Origin: CAIPFQ01 sp964641775
GTDB lineage: Bacteria > Chlamydiota > Chlamydiia > Chlamydiales > SM23-39
Direction: 5' to 3'
Assembly (NCBI GenBank): GCA_964641775.1
Contig: CAZXLK010000032.1
Coordinates: 1-13,468, forward strand
DNA: 13,468 nt
Both the position numbers and the translations under genes were made by a program. Within the stretch, counting starts at the first letter, position 1; every line of letters starts with the position of its first letter. Below are positions 12,986-13,468 of this stretch, in pieces. A model generated the notes under the pieces. It was not told the DNA's origin, ran no database searches, and saw nothing but the letters and a program-made list of their open reading frames with translations.

Positions 12986-13152
12986 TGAGGCTGCGAAAAA
13001 ATGGTTACTCATTCGCTTTTGGTAAATTTTTGGCCCTTTTTCCGCTTTAGCCTTCGACCAACTCTATTCGAGTTGGCCTTAAGCTTGCATCGAAAAAATT
13101 GCAGAAAAATTTAAGCAAAATCGATGAAAGTCCCCATTTTTTCACAACCTCA
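12986..13152. repeat. Long imperfect inverted repeat (arms about 79 and 83 nt)
   Basis: The arms meet at CCAACTC-TATTC-GAGTTGG (13058-13076), a perfect 7-bp stem with a 5-nt centre. Matching continues with mismatches and small gaps to the outer ends: TGAGG at 12986-12990 pairs with CCTCA at 13148-13152, and GAAAAAATGG near 12994-13003 pairs with CCATTTTTTC near 13134-13143. By eye roughly three quarters of positions pair. It fills most of the 241-bp space between divergent ung and the 94-aa gene and ends at the ribosome site of the latter. I see no reading frame, terminal transposon signature or target-site duplication with confidence. A MITE-like or dispersed intergenic repeat, or a structured leader RNA, are the main options. 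Confidence 0.8.
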
Positions 13153-13160
13153 AGGGTGCA

Positions 13161-13445
13161 ATGATGCAAAATCTATCTGAGAACAATGTGATCCAATTTA
13201 AAAATATTACCCGTAAAAAGGATGCGATTTACGCGAATTTCCGCGTAAAAGGGCTTAAGAATGGAGTGATTTTATCAGCTTCTATTTCTGTCGACATTAC
13301 GGCGCTGGAGCTGCATCCCGGCGATGCACTGGAAAAGATCATTGAAGAGTGCGCCCGTCATGGGTTGAAAGAATTCAAAAAGGCAGATTTTCAATTCGAG
13401 GGATCTGCTCTCGCAGACTATCTGGGTGTAGCGCAGCTTGGCTAG
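13161..13445 (+). CDS. Hypothetical protein, 94 aa
   Basis: I do not recognise this protein. It is small and soluble, with no signal peptide or membrane segment. The first half looks like a beta hairpin (AIYANFRVKGLKNGVILSAS, then ISVDITALEL). It is followed by a helix (GDALEKIIEECARHGLKEFK) and a short tail (DFQFEGSALADYLGVAQLG). The start is ATG 13161 or ATG 13164; AAGGG at 13152-13156 is better spaced for the second. Codon usage and composition match the neighbours, and no long antisense alternative exists, so it is likely real. It is divergent from ung across the long inverted repeat, which ends at its ribosome site, so its promoter must lie within or beyond that repeat. Confidence 0.65.
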   Translation: MMQNLSENNVIQFKNITRKKDAIYANFRVKGLKNGVILSASISVDITALELHPGDALEKIIEECARHGLKEFKKADFQFEGSALADYLGVAQLG

Positions 13446-13468
13446 CGCGTTTGCATGGGGTGCAAGAG

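Overview
The window reads as chromosomal DNA of a Chlamydiae-phylum bacterium, most likely an amoeba-associated ('environmental') chlamydia rather than a Chlamydiaceae pathogen. The strongest evidence is the gene order thrS - parA/minD-like - pGP6-D-like, which matches the chromosomal block CT581-CT582-CT583 of Chlamydia trachomatis as I recall it; pGP6-D proteins are a chlamydial hallmark. Two tandem proteins with a MOMP-like mature N-terminus (NPxxP[SA] just after the signal peptide), a BBP7-type outer-membrane barrel and a purB gene (absent from Chlamydiaceae as far as I recall) point to the environmental families. No genus can be fixed from the sequence alone.

Layout. 1-810 (minus): N-terminal 270 codons of a secreted Rhs/YD-repeat-type protein that continues beyond the left edge. 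811-1078: AT-rich spacer with a three-unit CTC[TG]GTG repeat. 1079-3939 (minus): three outer-membrane barrel genes in one probable operon, two MOMP-like paralogues followed by a larger porin-like protein. 3940-4032: short divergent promoter region holding a 19-bp palindrome. 4033-10067 (plus): tightly packed run thrS - parA - pgp6-like - purB - bbp7, with an 18-nt gap and then overlaps of 4, 8 and 43 nt. 10020-12919 (minus): ung - rsm22-like - 127-aa unknown - dapA; dapA converges on and overlaps the end of bbp7. 12920-13160: divergent spacer largely filled by a 167-bp imperfect inverted repeat. 13161-13445 (plus): 94-aa unknown.

How the genes fit together. The window mixes housekeeping (ThrRS, DapA, PurB, Ung, Rsm22) with cell-surface genes (five exported proteins) and a ParA/pGP6 pair that mirrors the pgp5-pgp6 pair of chlamydial plasmids. 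It looks like vertically inherited chromosome, not a mobile island; I see no transposase, integrase, tRNA, rRNA or CRISPR array.

The least expected signal is not a gene. The octamer TGTAAAGC (or its complement) occurs at ten separate places, where about half a site is expected by chance, and at three of them it forms the perfect palindrome TGTAAAGC-N-GCTTTACA. One copy lies upstream of thrS-parA-pgp6, one just after pgp6 inside purB, and one at the rsm22/127-aa gene junction. It could be a parS-like site, an operator, or a genome-wide signature word; a genome-wide map would separate these. The long inverted repeat before the last gene is the second unexplained structure.
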